From Raphanus sativus (Eukaryota > Streptophyta > Magnoliopsida > Brassicales > Brassicaceae), in NCBI RefSeq assembly GCF_000801105.2, contig NC_079515.1, forward strand, positions 8,494,001-8,558,000: a stretch of 64,000 bases of DNA. Reading direction: 5' to 3'. The translations under genes were made by a program, and so were the position numbers. This document shows positions 1 through 10,978 of the stretch, in pieces. The notes below the pieces were generated by a model. The model worked only from the letters and a program-made list of their open reading frames with translations. It was not told the DNA's origin and did no database searches. How positions within the stretch are numbered: the first letter of the stretch is position 1; the number at the start of each line of letters is the position of its first letter.

Positions 1-590
1 GTTATATTAGATTATAAATTAATATTTTCAAAAATATAAAGATAATTCTTATATATATTATGTTGTTATCTGAAAATAATATTTTTAATTTAAAAGTTAA
101 AAACGAATTTCAAGTTAGTAATATTATTTTTATATGTTATATTAGATTATAAATTAATATTTTCAAAAATATAAAGATAATTCTTATATGTATTATGTTG
201 TCATCTGAAAATAATATTTTTAATTTAAAAGTTAAAAACGAATTTAAAGTTAATAATAATATATTTAAATGTTATATTACATTATAAATTAATATTGTAA
301 AAATAAAAATAATAATTCTTATATATATATATATTATTTACAACAATAATTCTTATATATATAGTGTTGTATCTGGAAATATTTTTTTTCAATTTTAAAA
401 CTTAAAAAACGAATTTTACTTTAATAATATTATTATTAATATGTTATAATAGATTATAAATTAATATTGTCAGAAATAAAAAGATAATTCTTATATATTG
501 TATTGTTATCTGAACATTTATCTTTTAATTATAGAAGTTAAAAATTAAGATATACACCAATTTACAATTAAATATTAATCAATGAAAACA
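1..590. repeat. AT-rich tandem repeat, about 135-bp period
   Basis: A unit starting with gttatatta is repeated at about 1, 136 and 271, giving an exact 135-bp period, and again near 443 after an extra insertion of about 37 bp. Each unit ends in a block containing aaaagttaaaaacgaattt. The array runs into the left window edge, so its full length is unknown. It probably forms the body of the Helitron-like element that ends at 994. Confidence 0.8.
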
Positions 591-994
591 TTTGTATAAA
601 TATATTTTCTAAAGTATTTCAAGTATGTGAGTGTTTTAAAAAATCTAATACAATAATAAATATATATTTTTATCAAATATTTGATCATATACAGTATAAC
701 CTCTTTAAATTAATAATCTATAATTATATAATTTCATAGTCCCATACTGAGTTTTTGGTTCAATTAACATTTCGATAAATTAATATTCTCTACACATTAA
801 TAAAAAATTATAGTTTTGGTGTAGTCTCAACATTATTAGTTTATACAAGTTTCACTATATAAAAGTTTGATGTTTAATTTAGATTTTTTGAAAACATAAA
901 TAATAACTTATTATAATGATTTTTTGAATTAATAAATATACATCAATAATATTTGAAAGAAAATTATGCCCGCATGTGCGGGCAAACCACCTAG
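1..994 (+). mobile_element. Helitron-like element, 3' part
   Basis: Positions 967-984 form a perfect 8-bp-stem hairpin (TGCCCGCA ... TGCGGGCA). It is followed six bases later by CTAG at 991-994 and then T. A short GC-rich hairpin just before a CTAG terminus is the known 3' signature of plant Helitrons. No coding sequence (RepHel) is visible, so it would be non-autonomous. The 5' end lies outside the window or is unrecognised. An AT-rich stretch at about 700-880, with ctttaaattaataatct-type sequence, resembles the MITE at 46.5-47.0 kb and may be nested here. Confidence 0.55.
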
Positions 995-1845
995 TATTAT
1001 GTTAATTATTAATAGATAAATTTTAAAAACCACTTAATATCCTTTTTCAGTTATATAAAATTAAAAATTTTAATTCATTAATATTTAGTTATGTAAAAAA
1101 TACTTTTTCATATAACAACACAATATGTATAAGAATTATTTTGTTATTTTAAAATCTCTTATTTAGATTTTGGATAATTATTTTTATTGTTAATTTTAAT
1201 CATTTGTGTAATCAAAATAATTATTTTTATTTTGTAGATAATTTATATATTTTATTTATTAAATGTATAACAACTGCTCTAACTGAAAGTTCCGCTGTGA
1301 AAAAAAATATTTTTCAAATAATAGTAAAGATAATTGCTGTTAAAATACTGGGATGGTCCCAACTCCAAAAAACTAAAGTTTAGTTTGAATAGTTTGGTTC
1401 AGTTTATTTTGGTTATGTAATAATTTGGTGCGAGTTCGATCCAAAAAAAAAAATACAAGTTAGAATACGAAATATAAACTCTCTCGTCAAACCAATCTCT
1501 ATCTGAATCTGGTAAACTCTCTGCAACTTGAAGAACCTTTGACACTTCAAAAGTTTGGCCTGGAGATATCTCTCTCAAATACTTACCAGTCAACTCTTTC
1601 CCAGTCTTCTTTCATCTTCTGTGATTCAATTTCTCACGAACAAACATTTTAGAGCAATCTTATCACCAAATCCACATCGAAAACCCTCTTTTTCTCTCTC
1701 TATTCCCATCTTGTTGAAGATTACGATTACTCTGAGATCAAATCCTAACCCCCAGAAAAGAAAAAGAAAAACAGTGAGACAAATAGAGAATTATGGTTAT
1801 CCAATCATCCCAGCTATTATCATTTGATCTTCCGTCCAAGTACTA
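995..1845. other. AT-rich intergenic sequence
   Basis: No convincing gene is seen. Short open frames exist on both strands near 1400-1830 but overlap each other and lack a recognisable domain. The 1500-1770 stretch is less AT-rich and could be a remnant of genic sequence. Confidence 0.4.
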
Positions 1846-2406
1846 GAAAAAGATATACAAGTTTCTAAAGTTTGGTAAGACATAAAAGTCTTCAAGTTTT
1901 CTAATATAGACACAAGATGTGCAAGTTTGGTAGAACATAGAAGCCAAAGCTGATTCAAGTGAGCCTACGGTAGTGCACCACAGCACAGCCAGCTCATCAC
2001 CAAAGCTGAATCAACAAACGAAAAGCAAAAACAGAGTTAGCTTAACTTAAAAAAACATAATTTAATAAGTATCAAAATTGGAAGTTCACTTACTTTTTGT
2101 AATCCCTATGCACCCTTCTCACGTAATTATCGTCTAGAAATCCAGTGGACTCCGCCACAGTTACGCTACATTCATCATTTCCAGAAAGTTTCTTCTTCTT
2201 TCCCAGCCTGTTGTCTCCACCTCTCTTCCTCTTACTCCCACCCACGTCATTCCACCTCCTAAACAAACAAGCAACCAAACTATATTAATACTTTACACAT
2301 TAATACTTTAAAACTCCCTCATATTTAAACGTTGATCAAGTCACTTACCAGTGATCGTAAAACTTCTTAACTTTGTAAATGAACAGTCCAGTGGAGCCTC
2401 TAGGAG
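1846..2406 (-). pseudogene. Spliced gene-like fragment, unidentified
   Basis: Three blocks on the minus strand join in one open frame through canonical splice sites. The first is 2406-2349, after a T-rich tract ending in CAG and ending at GTAAGT. The second is 2258-2094, after TTTGTTTAG and ending at GTAAGTG. The third is roughly 2009-1846, ending in TAG. The joined reading contains a stretch with FIYKVKKFYDHW, a lysine-rich basic patch with KKKK, and EFF-free C-terminal sequence. I do not recognise the family, and no start codon was found upstream. It could be a 5'-truncated gene remnant, for example one captured by a transposon, or a small real gene missing its first exon. Confidence 0.3.
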
Positions 2407-2560
2407 CTGCAAAAAAAAGAATAAACGTCTAAAATTAAAATATACGAGTGATAAGAAGACAAAAAAAAGAAGAACTATATAATATATCCATAAAAGCTAG
2501 TTCTGGGAAATGTTCCAAAAATAAATATTATAAACGTAACATTATTATAATTGTGCTTAT

Positions 2561-2995
2561 GAGACCATCTCCAATGATTTACATTATTTTAGAGTAGATT
2601 TTATTTTAAAATAATGTCACTCTAAAATAGAATAGAGTTTTTCTCCAATAGTTTACTCTATATTTGACACTAAAAAGAATATTCTTAAATATATTATTTT
2701 CTAATTTTATGACTAATAGCTTTTACTTATAACACTTACAAATTGATCTATTACATTTTATTTTTCACAAAACTTTCATAAATTATATATCTATATCAAA
2801 CATTTATTATATTAATACTTACATTACATTATACTAATAGCATAATACATTTTAACTTAAACATCTCCATTAGTGTATGTTTCTCACAAATGATCATTAA
2901 CGAATTACAGATTGTGAAATGAATTTTCTATCTAATAAAATTATTTTTATTTTAGTGCTTATTTTCTTTTGCTAATAATAAAAAATTTAAACGTT

Positions 2996-3029
<34 letters not shown>

Positions 3030-3291
3030 TTGTTTTAAACATAATTATGTGTTATTAGCATAATTAAATAAAATAAATAGTTATAAAATAAAAATGTTGA
3101 AAAATAAAAGGACTAAAGTATAAATAAAAAAGTTTCACTCTATAATAGAGTAAGAAATAGAGTTACTCCAAATATAGAGTAAGAAATAGAATTGCACTAT
3201 TTTAGAATGGGATATAGAGTGAGGTTGGAAAAGATTTTACTCTATAATATAGTTTAGTGTGAGAAATAGAGTGGAGTTGGAGATGTACTGA
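2561..3291. mobile_element. MITE-like AT-rich element
   Basis: The left edge reads accatctccaa and the right edge is the near inverse, ttggagatgta. In between are multiple tagagt-rich, self-complementary segments. The ends resemble the Tourist-like MITE at 30724/45967 (gcatctccaatgg), so it is probably a degenerate relative. I could not define a target-site duplication. It contains an (AT)n microsatellite at about 3000-3030. Confidence 0.45.
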
Positions 3292-3852
3292 TAGCCCAAA
3301 ACATATGTTGTTCACAAAAAAGCTATAAATATACTCTAACAACACTCTTAAAAATAATAATAATTTTTGACACGAAAAAAAACATTTATTCCAAAAAACA
3401 TTAATAATACGCCAAGTTTTTGTATACATTTGTTTTACTTGCACGTCTCCGCGAAAAGATTTGCAGTCCAGGCCCTTCTGCACATATTGACATGTTTATA
3501 CCGCCTGGCATTTGGTCGGCTCCTTATCTGCATTTGTTTTTTTCTTGTCACTACTCTTGATTTGTTTTTTTTTTCCTTATAGATAGGAAGTAAAAGAATC
3601 GATAAATCATCAAAAGATCAAGATAATAATTGGATTATAGGTATCTTCGAATAATACATAACTAAAATAATTAAATAATTGTAGCATCATATAAGAATAA
3701 AATAATAAAGGGTTATAGTCGACATCAAAGTTAATTAAATCTTATACTTATATGTTTTATAAGATGAATATTGCATTACTTAATTTATCAACCTCAATCT
3801 TAATATGATCTTGGATTAACACATACCACCTAAAATGTGCAAGGAGCAGGAG
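3292..3852. other. Intergenic sequence without visible gene
   Basis: Short antiparallel open frames (about 3200-3580) overlap one another and carry no recognisable domain. Nothing else is seen apart from poly-A/T runs. Confidence 0.4.
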
Positions 3853-3853
3853 C

Positions 3854-4418
3854 AGGGATGGACACGGAGTAGATATCCGAAACTTTAAGAATATCTGTGA
3901 TTCAATTTGTACCGTACGAATAATCAATTTTTCGATTCGATTCGTAATCTTTCGAATATCAAAAAGTCAGTATATTTTACCGCACATCCGATTTGATCCG
4001 TCGTAAAAAATAATGAAAGTTTATTTTTTTTGGAAAATATTAAAAGTTTACTTTTTGAAAATATTAAAAGAAAAGGAAAATAATTGATATAAAATAATAA
4101 ATATTTCATTACATATTATTTAAAAACTACATACTTTTAAAAATTTCATGACCAAATAATTAATTTAGTAGATAAAATAAATAAAAATATATATAGAGAT
4201 ATAAAATTATATTTTATAATATACATGTATATGCATATGTATATTACGGATCATATCAGATATTCGTTTTTTAAATGAGTATTTATGATTTGCTCTTTAT
4301 TTGACGGATATTAATTTTAATATTTGCTTCAATTTGTAAAGTTATGGATATCCGTTTTTGGATTAAATCGAAACGAATAACGGATCAAATTAAAATTTAC
4401 GGATATTTTGTCCATCCG
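3854..4418. mobile_element. hAT-type MITE-like element
   Basis: The left end gggatggacac and the right end gtccatcc are inverted copies, and the interior is low in coding capacity with repeated ttcgattcga/ggatatccg-type runs. The ends are similar to the element at 59780-60293, which has an 8-bp target-site duplication. Here the flanks (gagcag.. and gagcgag..) match only imperfectly, so the borders are approximate. Confidence 0.45.
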
Positions 4419-4673
4419 AGCGAGAAGGTTGCAAATGATAAACAAAATGGGTGAAATTAAAAAGAAAAAAAAAAGAGGGTCCATGATGTAAATCGCATAT
4501 TTTCAAAATTTGAAATCAAAAGCAAACGAGAAACAAACACTATTTGTATTTCCCTTTCTCGTCTCTCCGTCGGCGTCCTGTCATCGTTTTCTCAGATTCC
4601 TGGAATCATTCTCTTTCGATACCCAACCCCTTCCTTCCTTCATTCTCCGATTCGAAAACCCTAGCTTCCAATC
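4419..4673 (+). promoter_or_regulatory. Promoter/5' leader of the RING-H2 gene
   Basis: Short AT-rich sequence followed by a CT-rich leader (about 4540-4670) with ttcctt and tctcc runs typical of plant 5' UTRs. It also contains aaaccctag just before the ATG, like the telo-box common in growth-related Arabidopsis genes. No TATA box could be assigned with confidence. Confidence 0.4.
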
Positions 4674-7405
4674 ATGCCCATGGAGAACGACAAAGACCAC
4701 GGTGTCAACGTCGTCGTCACCGCCGAGCAAGCGAGCAAGGTTAACGACAGCACTGACGTACGGTTACCGGAGAATCTTCAGACCGGCGTCGTATCGGATT
4801 CCGGAGGTGGAAGCGAGAAAGGAGATGAATCGGTGGTGGATACGGCGGTGGCGGTGGCTGCGGATGAGAGCGGATCGAATTCGGTGGGAGAGCTACCTCC
4901 CCGATCTTCCTCAGCGAGAGTTCCGTTCACTAATCTGAGCCAGATTGATGCCGATCTTGCTCTTGCTCGCACGCTCCAAGAACAGGTGGCTCTTTCTTTT
5001 CGGATTTCTCCGTTTCTAGGTTATTCGATGCTGTTAGGGCTTTCTTGATTCGAAGAATAGTTCGAATGTTTTGTTGATTATTGATTATATGTAGGAGCGG
5101 GCGTATATGATGCTGACGATGAACAGTGAGGTGAGTGACTATGGGAGTTGGGAAACTGGAAGCTATGTATACGAAGAGGATGAGGATGATGACGAATATG
5201 AAACAGATGATGATCCTCAGGAAGATGCGCCAGTTGTTAATGCTCATGAAGAGGATCAAGAAGATGAGGAAGAAGCTGGCTATTCAGATGATGAAACCTT
5301 TGCTAGAGCTCTTCAGGAAGCTGAGCAAATCTTATCTGGGTTAGGAAATCGTGAGTACACTAAGTTCTCTTTGATGGGAGTCTTAGGATTAGTTTGGGAT
5401 TTATGCTATAACTGTTATTGGTTTCAGGGGTTGAAGATCCGGAGGATGAGGAGGATCATACTTCTCAGGTAGGCTCCTTACACTATAGCAGAACTATTTT
5501 TTTTATTTTGACCTTTAAACCTTTTTTCTGCTTGACTATATGAACCTTTGTGACCCTGTATGTGAAAAAAGAACTACTGTCCAACTCCCTTTTTGTTTAG
5601 TCATGTGGTGGCTAAAGTACAAAGTTGTGACATAGAACTTGCCATTGTCGAAGTGATACTGATACATGGTTCCGTTTTACCTACTATCCTTCTGTCATGG
5701 GCATAGCTTGTTTTCTTTTCGTGACAGTTTTATCTGTGGTGCTAGCCTTTTGGTGGGGAGGCAAACTTATAAACCCCTCCGTGTGTACTTAAGAGAGTTA
5801 TTGTTTGTAGCTGTATACCATTGAATAACTTTGACACAGTCTTACTCTATGAAGTTGTTTGGTACCTTAGTACTAGGTATGCCTAACACTCCCTACTTAT
5901 TTACGGTTTGTGCAGCTAGAACTTTGCAAAAATGTATGTTTGGAGGTCATAGATGCATTGACCAGTATAATCATAACAATTGTAATCTGGTTTGGAGGTC
6001 ATAGATGCATTGACCAGTATAATCATAAAAATTGTAATCTGGTAGTGTTAAGTGGTCACTGGCATTGGAGATAGTTATGGTAATACCTTGCGGCATAGTT
6101 CCTCGCCGTGGACAAAATTAGATAAAGAGTCTGGTCCACTTTGTGAAGAAAGGAACTGAAGATTATAGGGTATAGGAACTTATAAAGTAAGGCTTTTTGA
6201 GGTGTTTCGACTCTACTTCTACTCACGTTATGTATGCTTTATTTTTGCAGGAAGCGTGGGACGAGATGGATCCTGATGAGCTTTCATATGAGGTATGAAA
6301 ACACATTCATGGGTACTACGCCTTTTGGATCGTCTCATTATTTTGTGAAACGATTTACTGTCAAAGTGAATAATATCGTGTGTTCAGATCTGTCGCGTAC
6401 TTTATTATCCAAACTTCAGTTGCTCAAGACGTCTGTTGGCTTATAACTTTACGCTATCTAATGTTTGCAGGAGTTACTTGCACTTGGCGATATTGTAGGA
6501 ACCGAGAGTAGAGGGTTGTCTGCTGATATGATTGCATCTTTGCCTTCAAAAAGATATAAAGATGGAGACAATCAGAACGGAACCAATGAATCGTAATGCA
6601 TTTTACTTAAATCAATTTAGTAGACCATTGACAACTTCGTGCATGTAGCTTGATAATTAACTTTTATGCTTTTGATGCAGGTGTGTTATATGTCGTTTAG
6701 ACTATGAGGATGACGATAACTTGATACTGCTTCCATGCAAACATTCTTACCATTCGGAGTGCATAAATAACTGGTTGAAGATAAACAAGGTACGCCTTTC
6801 AAAGAGAATGGTAGTAAGGATCCTGTTAGAGAAGATGAAATCACTCAGACACTCAGTTAACGTAGTCAGCTCTGCTACCTACACCCTTTTTGATCAGGAT
6901 AGATATCAACCGCCACAGTACCTTCTAATTCCATAAACAATGCCTGCTTACGATAGGGGAATTTATGGTCAGTAGAAATGTAGAATATAGAGACATATGT
7001 AGTTTCATGTTTGTTGAGTCTTAAGGATTTCAAATATACAGACATACAAGCTGTAGATAGTCTTAGGATGGTATAATAACAATTAACAAGTTCAAAGTTC
7101 AAATCCCCGCTTACTAGAAACAAAATACCCTTAGTTTCGAACACACGTCGATGAACAATATCGGCAAAAGCATAAATGCAATCGTAAGACTATCTACAGC
7201 TTGTATCGTCTCATCAACTTCCATGGGGATTAGGAACATCTATTAACTTTCTCAACTTTTTGAAAAAGTAGTTATAGAAATTGGATTATTCTCTGGCGTG
7301 AACACGCCAAAGACTAACAACCCGAAACTAACACAATATTCTCTCCAGATTTGCCCGGTATGCAGCGCAGAAGTTTCAACTTCCACAGCTGGACAAGAAA
7401 GCTAA
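4674..7405 (+). CDS. BBR: RING-H2 E3 ubiquitin ligase, BIG BROTHER-related
   Basis: Seven coding exons join in frame: 4674-4985, 5095-5350, 5428-5468, 6251-6292, 6471-6592, 6681-6789, 7349-7405, giving 312 aa. The N-terminal third is low-complexity. Residues about 105-190 are strongly acidic (runs of D/E), with an LARTLQEQ segment and a related ARALQEAEQ segment. The C-terminus carries a C3H2C3 RING-H2: C259, C262, C277, H279, H282, C285, C296, C299, which binds two zincs and recruits an E2. The protein ends 13 residues after the last cysteine. The acidic middle and terminal RING match BIG BROTHER-type ligases that limit organ growth, and the order of neighbours points to AT3G19910 (BBR). The first donor (GTGGCT) is non-consensus, but the join restores the reading frame. 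Function is inferred from family, not shown here. Confidence 0.88.
5939..6042. repeat. 52-bp tandem duplication in intron 3
   Basis: Two adjacent 52-bp copies, starting tttggaggtcatag at 5939 and 5991, differ at one base (aacaatt versus aaaaatt). They lie inside the long third intron of the RING-H2 gene. Near identity implies a recent slippage or unequal-exchange event. Confidence 0.9.
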
Positions 7406-7823
7406 TGAGAGGAAACGAAAAGGTTTCCAGGAGAGAAAAAATTGTAAGCTAAGAACTGTGTTATGGCTTAGCTGTCTGTTTGTACACTATATAAACAAAA
7501 CCATCATCAGATTTGCTTGGATCCTTTGAACAATCTCATAAATTGGAACTTTCTCAAAGCTTTTCTTAAGTTATTCGTTCTACTATCTGCTTTCATTTGT
7601 TTCGTATTAGCAATCTCTGGATTTTAGAACAGGTACGATCGATCCGTTTGTTTTTCCAGACAAAAAAAAGCATCTAAGCATAGAACTACTGATTCTTTGA
7701 CTAGATAAACTAGTCTTATTACGCAAATATGAATATCTGGACACAAAAAAAGTATTACGAGACGCATCTATGTGTTCGTTGTCCTTTTTGGAACATGAAC
7801 TTAACGACTATAATATTGGTCGC
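7406..7823. other. Convergent 3' regions
   Basis: About 420 bp separate the stop of the plus-strand RING-H2 gene from the stop of the minus-strand 453-aa gene. Both 3' UTRs must lie or overlap here. No further gene is visible. Open frames here are antisense to the neighbour. Confidence 0.6.
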
Positions 7824-10238
7824 CTACATGACAAACTGGCGAGTGGAGTTGCACCAACGGTCGTATGCTGGGGTGAGATCAGGCCACTCAGTGGCCGAGA
7901 CTGAGAAATCTTGGAGCCAGTTTGTGAGTAAGATTTCCTGGTCTAATGCAGGCAATGTTGAGATAGCTTTGTCTATGGCTCGTTCCACCTCAACCTTCTC
8001 ATAACCCGTCAGAACTGGAAACGCTAGCCCAAGCCTAGCGTGACTGAACAACGGTAGCCAGTTTGCGAGGAGCCTGAACTTCACTTGTCCTGGAACTTGT
8101 GTGCCGTCTCGTGCCATCTCTCCGATTAAGAGCGCTGCAAAATATAGTGAGATTTTTTTAGCAACCAATGGATACAAATGAATAAAGACCTGGTGACCTA
8201 GAATTATACTTAGTACCACCAAATTTTTTTATTTTTTTTAACACTAGAAGATTATATTGAAATTTAGTGGTAGAATACAGCACCGGCGGTAATAAACCCC
8301 AGAGACTAAAGCCAGCGGATAACAGGCCTGTCACCCGAGACGAGAGCCCACGCATGGGAACCAAGATGCTAAGATTAAAATAACATACGCTTACCGTTTG
8401 CAATGCCTAAAACTTAGTACCAGCAAATCTAATAAAGTGAAATTATTAAAAACGAATGATATATTTAATCAAAACAGGCTAAACTAAGATCAACTAGGTA
8501 ACATTAATTTAGAATGAGTAACTATTTATAACAAAAAAAAATTCACAACGCCAAGAAGAAAAAATAATGCAAATGTTACCTGTAATCTTAACTAAGAGGC
8601 CTTGAACCCTAGGAGCAGCCGTAAGAGACAAGGAAGCTAAACCAGAAGCATAGCTCCACCGTTTTATACCTTCTTCCACCGCACCATAACGCCTGAGTTT
8701 CTCAGTCAACCACAACAGCTCCTCCGCCAGCTTCTCCACCGCCAGTTCAACCTCACTCTCCTCAAAACCACCCGCTCTCACCAACGCAGACTCCCTCCTA
8801 CTACTCTGCGATAACAAGTTACCGGTCATATCCGCCAAGGACCTGACAGTGTTGATGCACGTGCTCACCCCTCTCACGTAAGAGGTAACATAGCCTCCTA
8901 GAGGGAGGGCGCCGACCAGACGCAGGGGGAGACCAACGACGGGCTCGTCTGCGATTCTTGAGCGTTTCAAGGAGTCTTGTAGACGCGCAGTGGTGCGTGC
9001 AAAAGAAGACGCCAGGGCCACTCTATTGACGTCGAGTAGTTCCACGTTGCAGCTCTGGGCGTTGTCTTCCATGATTTTCTCAGCCATTCCCATGGCATAT
9101 TGGTATTTTCTTGAGGTCACTGGAATCTCGTTCATCAGCGCCAGTGCCTATTCGTAGATAAGTTTTAGACATATACAATGTCAAATCAAGACCATTAGTA
9201 AAGATCCATAGGACCATAGTCGATCAAATTATGCAAACATATACAAGTTTTTTGAGATCCCAATAATCATTTTATAAATAACTATGATAAATTGATAATT
9301 AGTTAATCAGTGTCGACACACTAATTAAGAATAAAATTACCACCTAAGATATTATATCGACCCTATGATTATCCACTTCCCTCTTTGTTTTCATTTATGA
9401 CGTGGCATCATGCATGTTGACCACGTGGAAATTACAGAGTAAATGTCCACGTTAGGCACCTCGTGTAGTATCCAATAGTAGAAAGCTCCAAAATCAAATG
9501 TTTATGATAATGTAAGAAACCACACTATTCAACCAAAGATCGGATCTATACGAACATAACCAAGCAAAGAACACACAAGTCTACGTATGAAAGTCATGTC
9601 GTGATTGGACCACAGCCAACAAGTTGAGAAAACATTAAAATCAAAGTACAACCAAAACGTTAAACGTTTAGAAATGTTAGCCAAATCAAAAACAAAAATT
9701 GAACGTTAACGCCGATTTAAAATCAAATATTGAAAGATTACATATTAACACTTACGTGACAAAGTGCTCTACCGAGAGAGTTAACGGAAGGCATATCAAC
9801 GCCATCACAAATCATCGTACCCAAATCCGCGGACCCTGAATACTTCACCAACGCCGTTGAGGACGACGAGGGAGCGGAAGTCGGTACCAACGCCTTCTCC
9901 GCTGCCGCGGTAAGAAGACCCGAAGCGAAACTAAAGGGATGATGATAAGAATCAGAATAAGCAGAAGAAGAAGTGAGACTAAGAGGACGATAGTCCAAGA
10001 AAATCCTAAGAACCCAAAGGGCTAGCCACGCCATCATCATAGACATGAACCTGATGTGGTCCGAAGCCGACCATCGCCTAGAAGCCAGCTCCGGTGTGGA
10101 GGCGGTGGTGGCGACGGAGACGAGAGAACGAGCGGCGGTATTGACGGTGGTCATGAAGATGGAGTTGAGGAGACCCGTCGTGGGACGATTGTTTCTGTAT
10201 GTGGACTCTAAGTATTGTAGCTCCCTTGATGAAGACAT
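7824..10238 (-). CDS. Conserved plant protein of unknown function (AT3G19920-like)
   Basis: Three exons on the minus strand, 10238-9756, 9147-8580 and 8134-7824, join with GT/AG borders into 453 aa. The start is the first ATG of exon 1 and lies about 250 bp from the LINE. The N-terminal part (residues about 1-160) contains one hydrophobic stretch near residues 65-80 (MMMAWLALWVLRIFL). The middle is helical and rich in leucine, arginine and serine. The C-terminal 100 residues contain a conserved-looking stretch ending in a tryptophan-rich segment (SATEWPDLTPAYDRWC). I see no catalytic motif. By position it is the counterpart of AT3G19920. That gene has been described in some annotations as BTB/POZ-related, but no BTB fold is evident to me. 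Exon phases all agree, so the model is well supported although the function is unknown. Confidence 0.85.
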
Positions 10239-10472
10239 TCTCCTCTCGTCTTTGTTCTCTCTTACAGATGTTAATAGTTCTTGGCCTAGTTATGTATGCG
10301 TATATATATAAAGTTAGATGTTGGTTTGGATATTTCTTCTCCTCGAAGTATATGATGAGATGCACCGCCTATGATCCACAGGTGTGTTTCTCATTGTCGT
10401 GTAAGTATTTGATGTATTGTCGGCTAAATCTTTGTCGGGGTCCATGCGTCGTCGTTTGTCCCACATTTGTTA
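10239..10472 (-). promoter_or_regulatory. Remaining proximal promoter of the 453-aa gene
   Basis: Only about 235 bp lie between the start codon and the LINE insertion. The stretch holds a tatatata run at about 10302-10311 on the upstream side, which could serve as a TATA element for the minus strand. Anything further upstream has been displaced by the LINE to beyond 15470. Confidence 0.45.
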
Positions 10473-10489
10473 AAATGGTGCACTATATT
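10473..10489. repeat. LINE target-site duplication, left copy
   Basis: The 17 bases aaatggtgcactatatt are identical to 15471-15487. A T-run (the A-tail of the minus-strand LINE) follows directly. Confidence 0.93.
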
Positions 10490-10759
10490 TTTTTCTGTAA
10501 ACCGCTTTCTTAAATTTAAATAAAGACCAAAGATATTACAAAAGTCATAGACCTTAGTGTTTATGCCCAAAAAACATATCAAACAAGTTAAGTCCAAGTA
10601 GATTACCCAAGAAGTTTAGCCCAAGGAAAGCCCTAAAAGTTTAGCCCAGGAAAAGCCCAGTAGATTACCCAAGAGTTAAGCCCAAATAGAAAAGTGGAGG
10701 AGATGCTTAATTGCTTTGACGAGATCAATAGAGGAGACCGATTCAAAACCACCTCTGCG

Positions 10760-10978
10760 CAGTGGCGGAGCTAGGTCTAGATTTTATAGGGGTCACAACT
10801 AGGTTTATTATAGCCAAAAGGGTCATGTATGTGTTTTGAACTCGTGACACAGGGGTCAAAAAGAAGGGTTTGAACCACTACACCACAACAATTACATTAT
10901 ACAGAGGCCTAAAAACTAAATTTTATAAATTTCATAGGGGTCATATGACCCTCTCTCTTCAAGGTGGCTCCGCCACTG
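10760..10978. mobile_element. hAT-type MITE nested in the LINE
   Basis: A 219-bp element with terminal inverted repeats cagtggcggagc at the left and gctccgccactg at the right. It is flanked by a perfect 8-bp duplication, cctctgcg, at 10752-10759 and 10979-10986. The 8-bp duplication and end sequence are characteristic of hAT elements. It contains no coding sequence. It is inserted a few codons before the original LINE ORF2 stop, so it is younger than the LINE. Confidence 0.93.

Noticed and set aside
10045..10513. Plus-strand ORFs near the start of the 453-aa gene
   Set aside because: They overlap exon 1 and the promoter antisense and show no domain.
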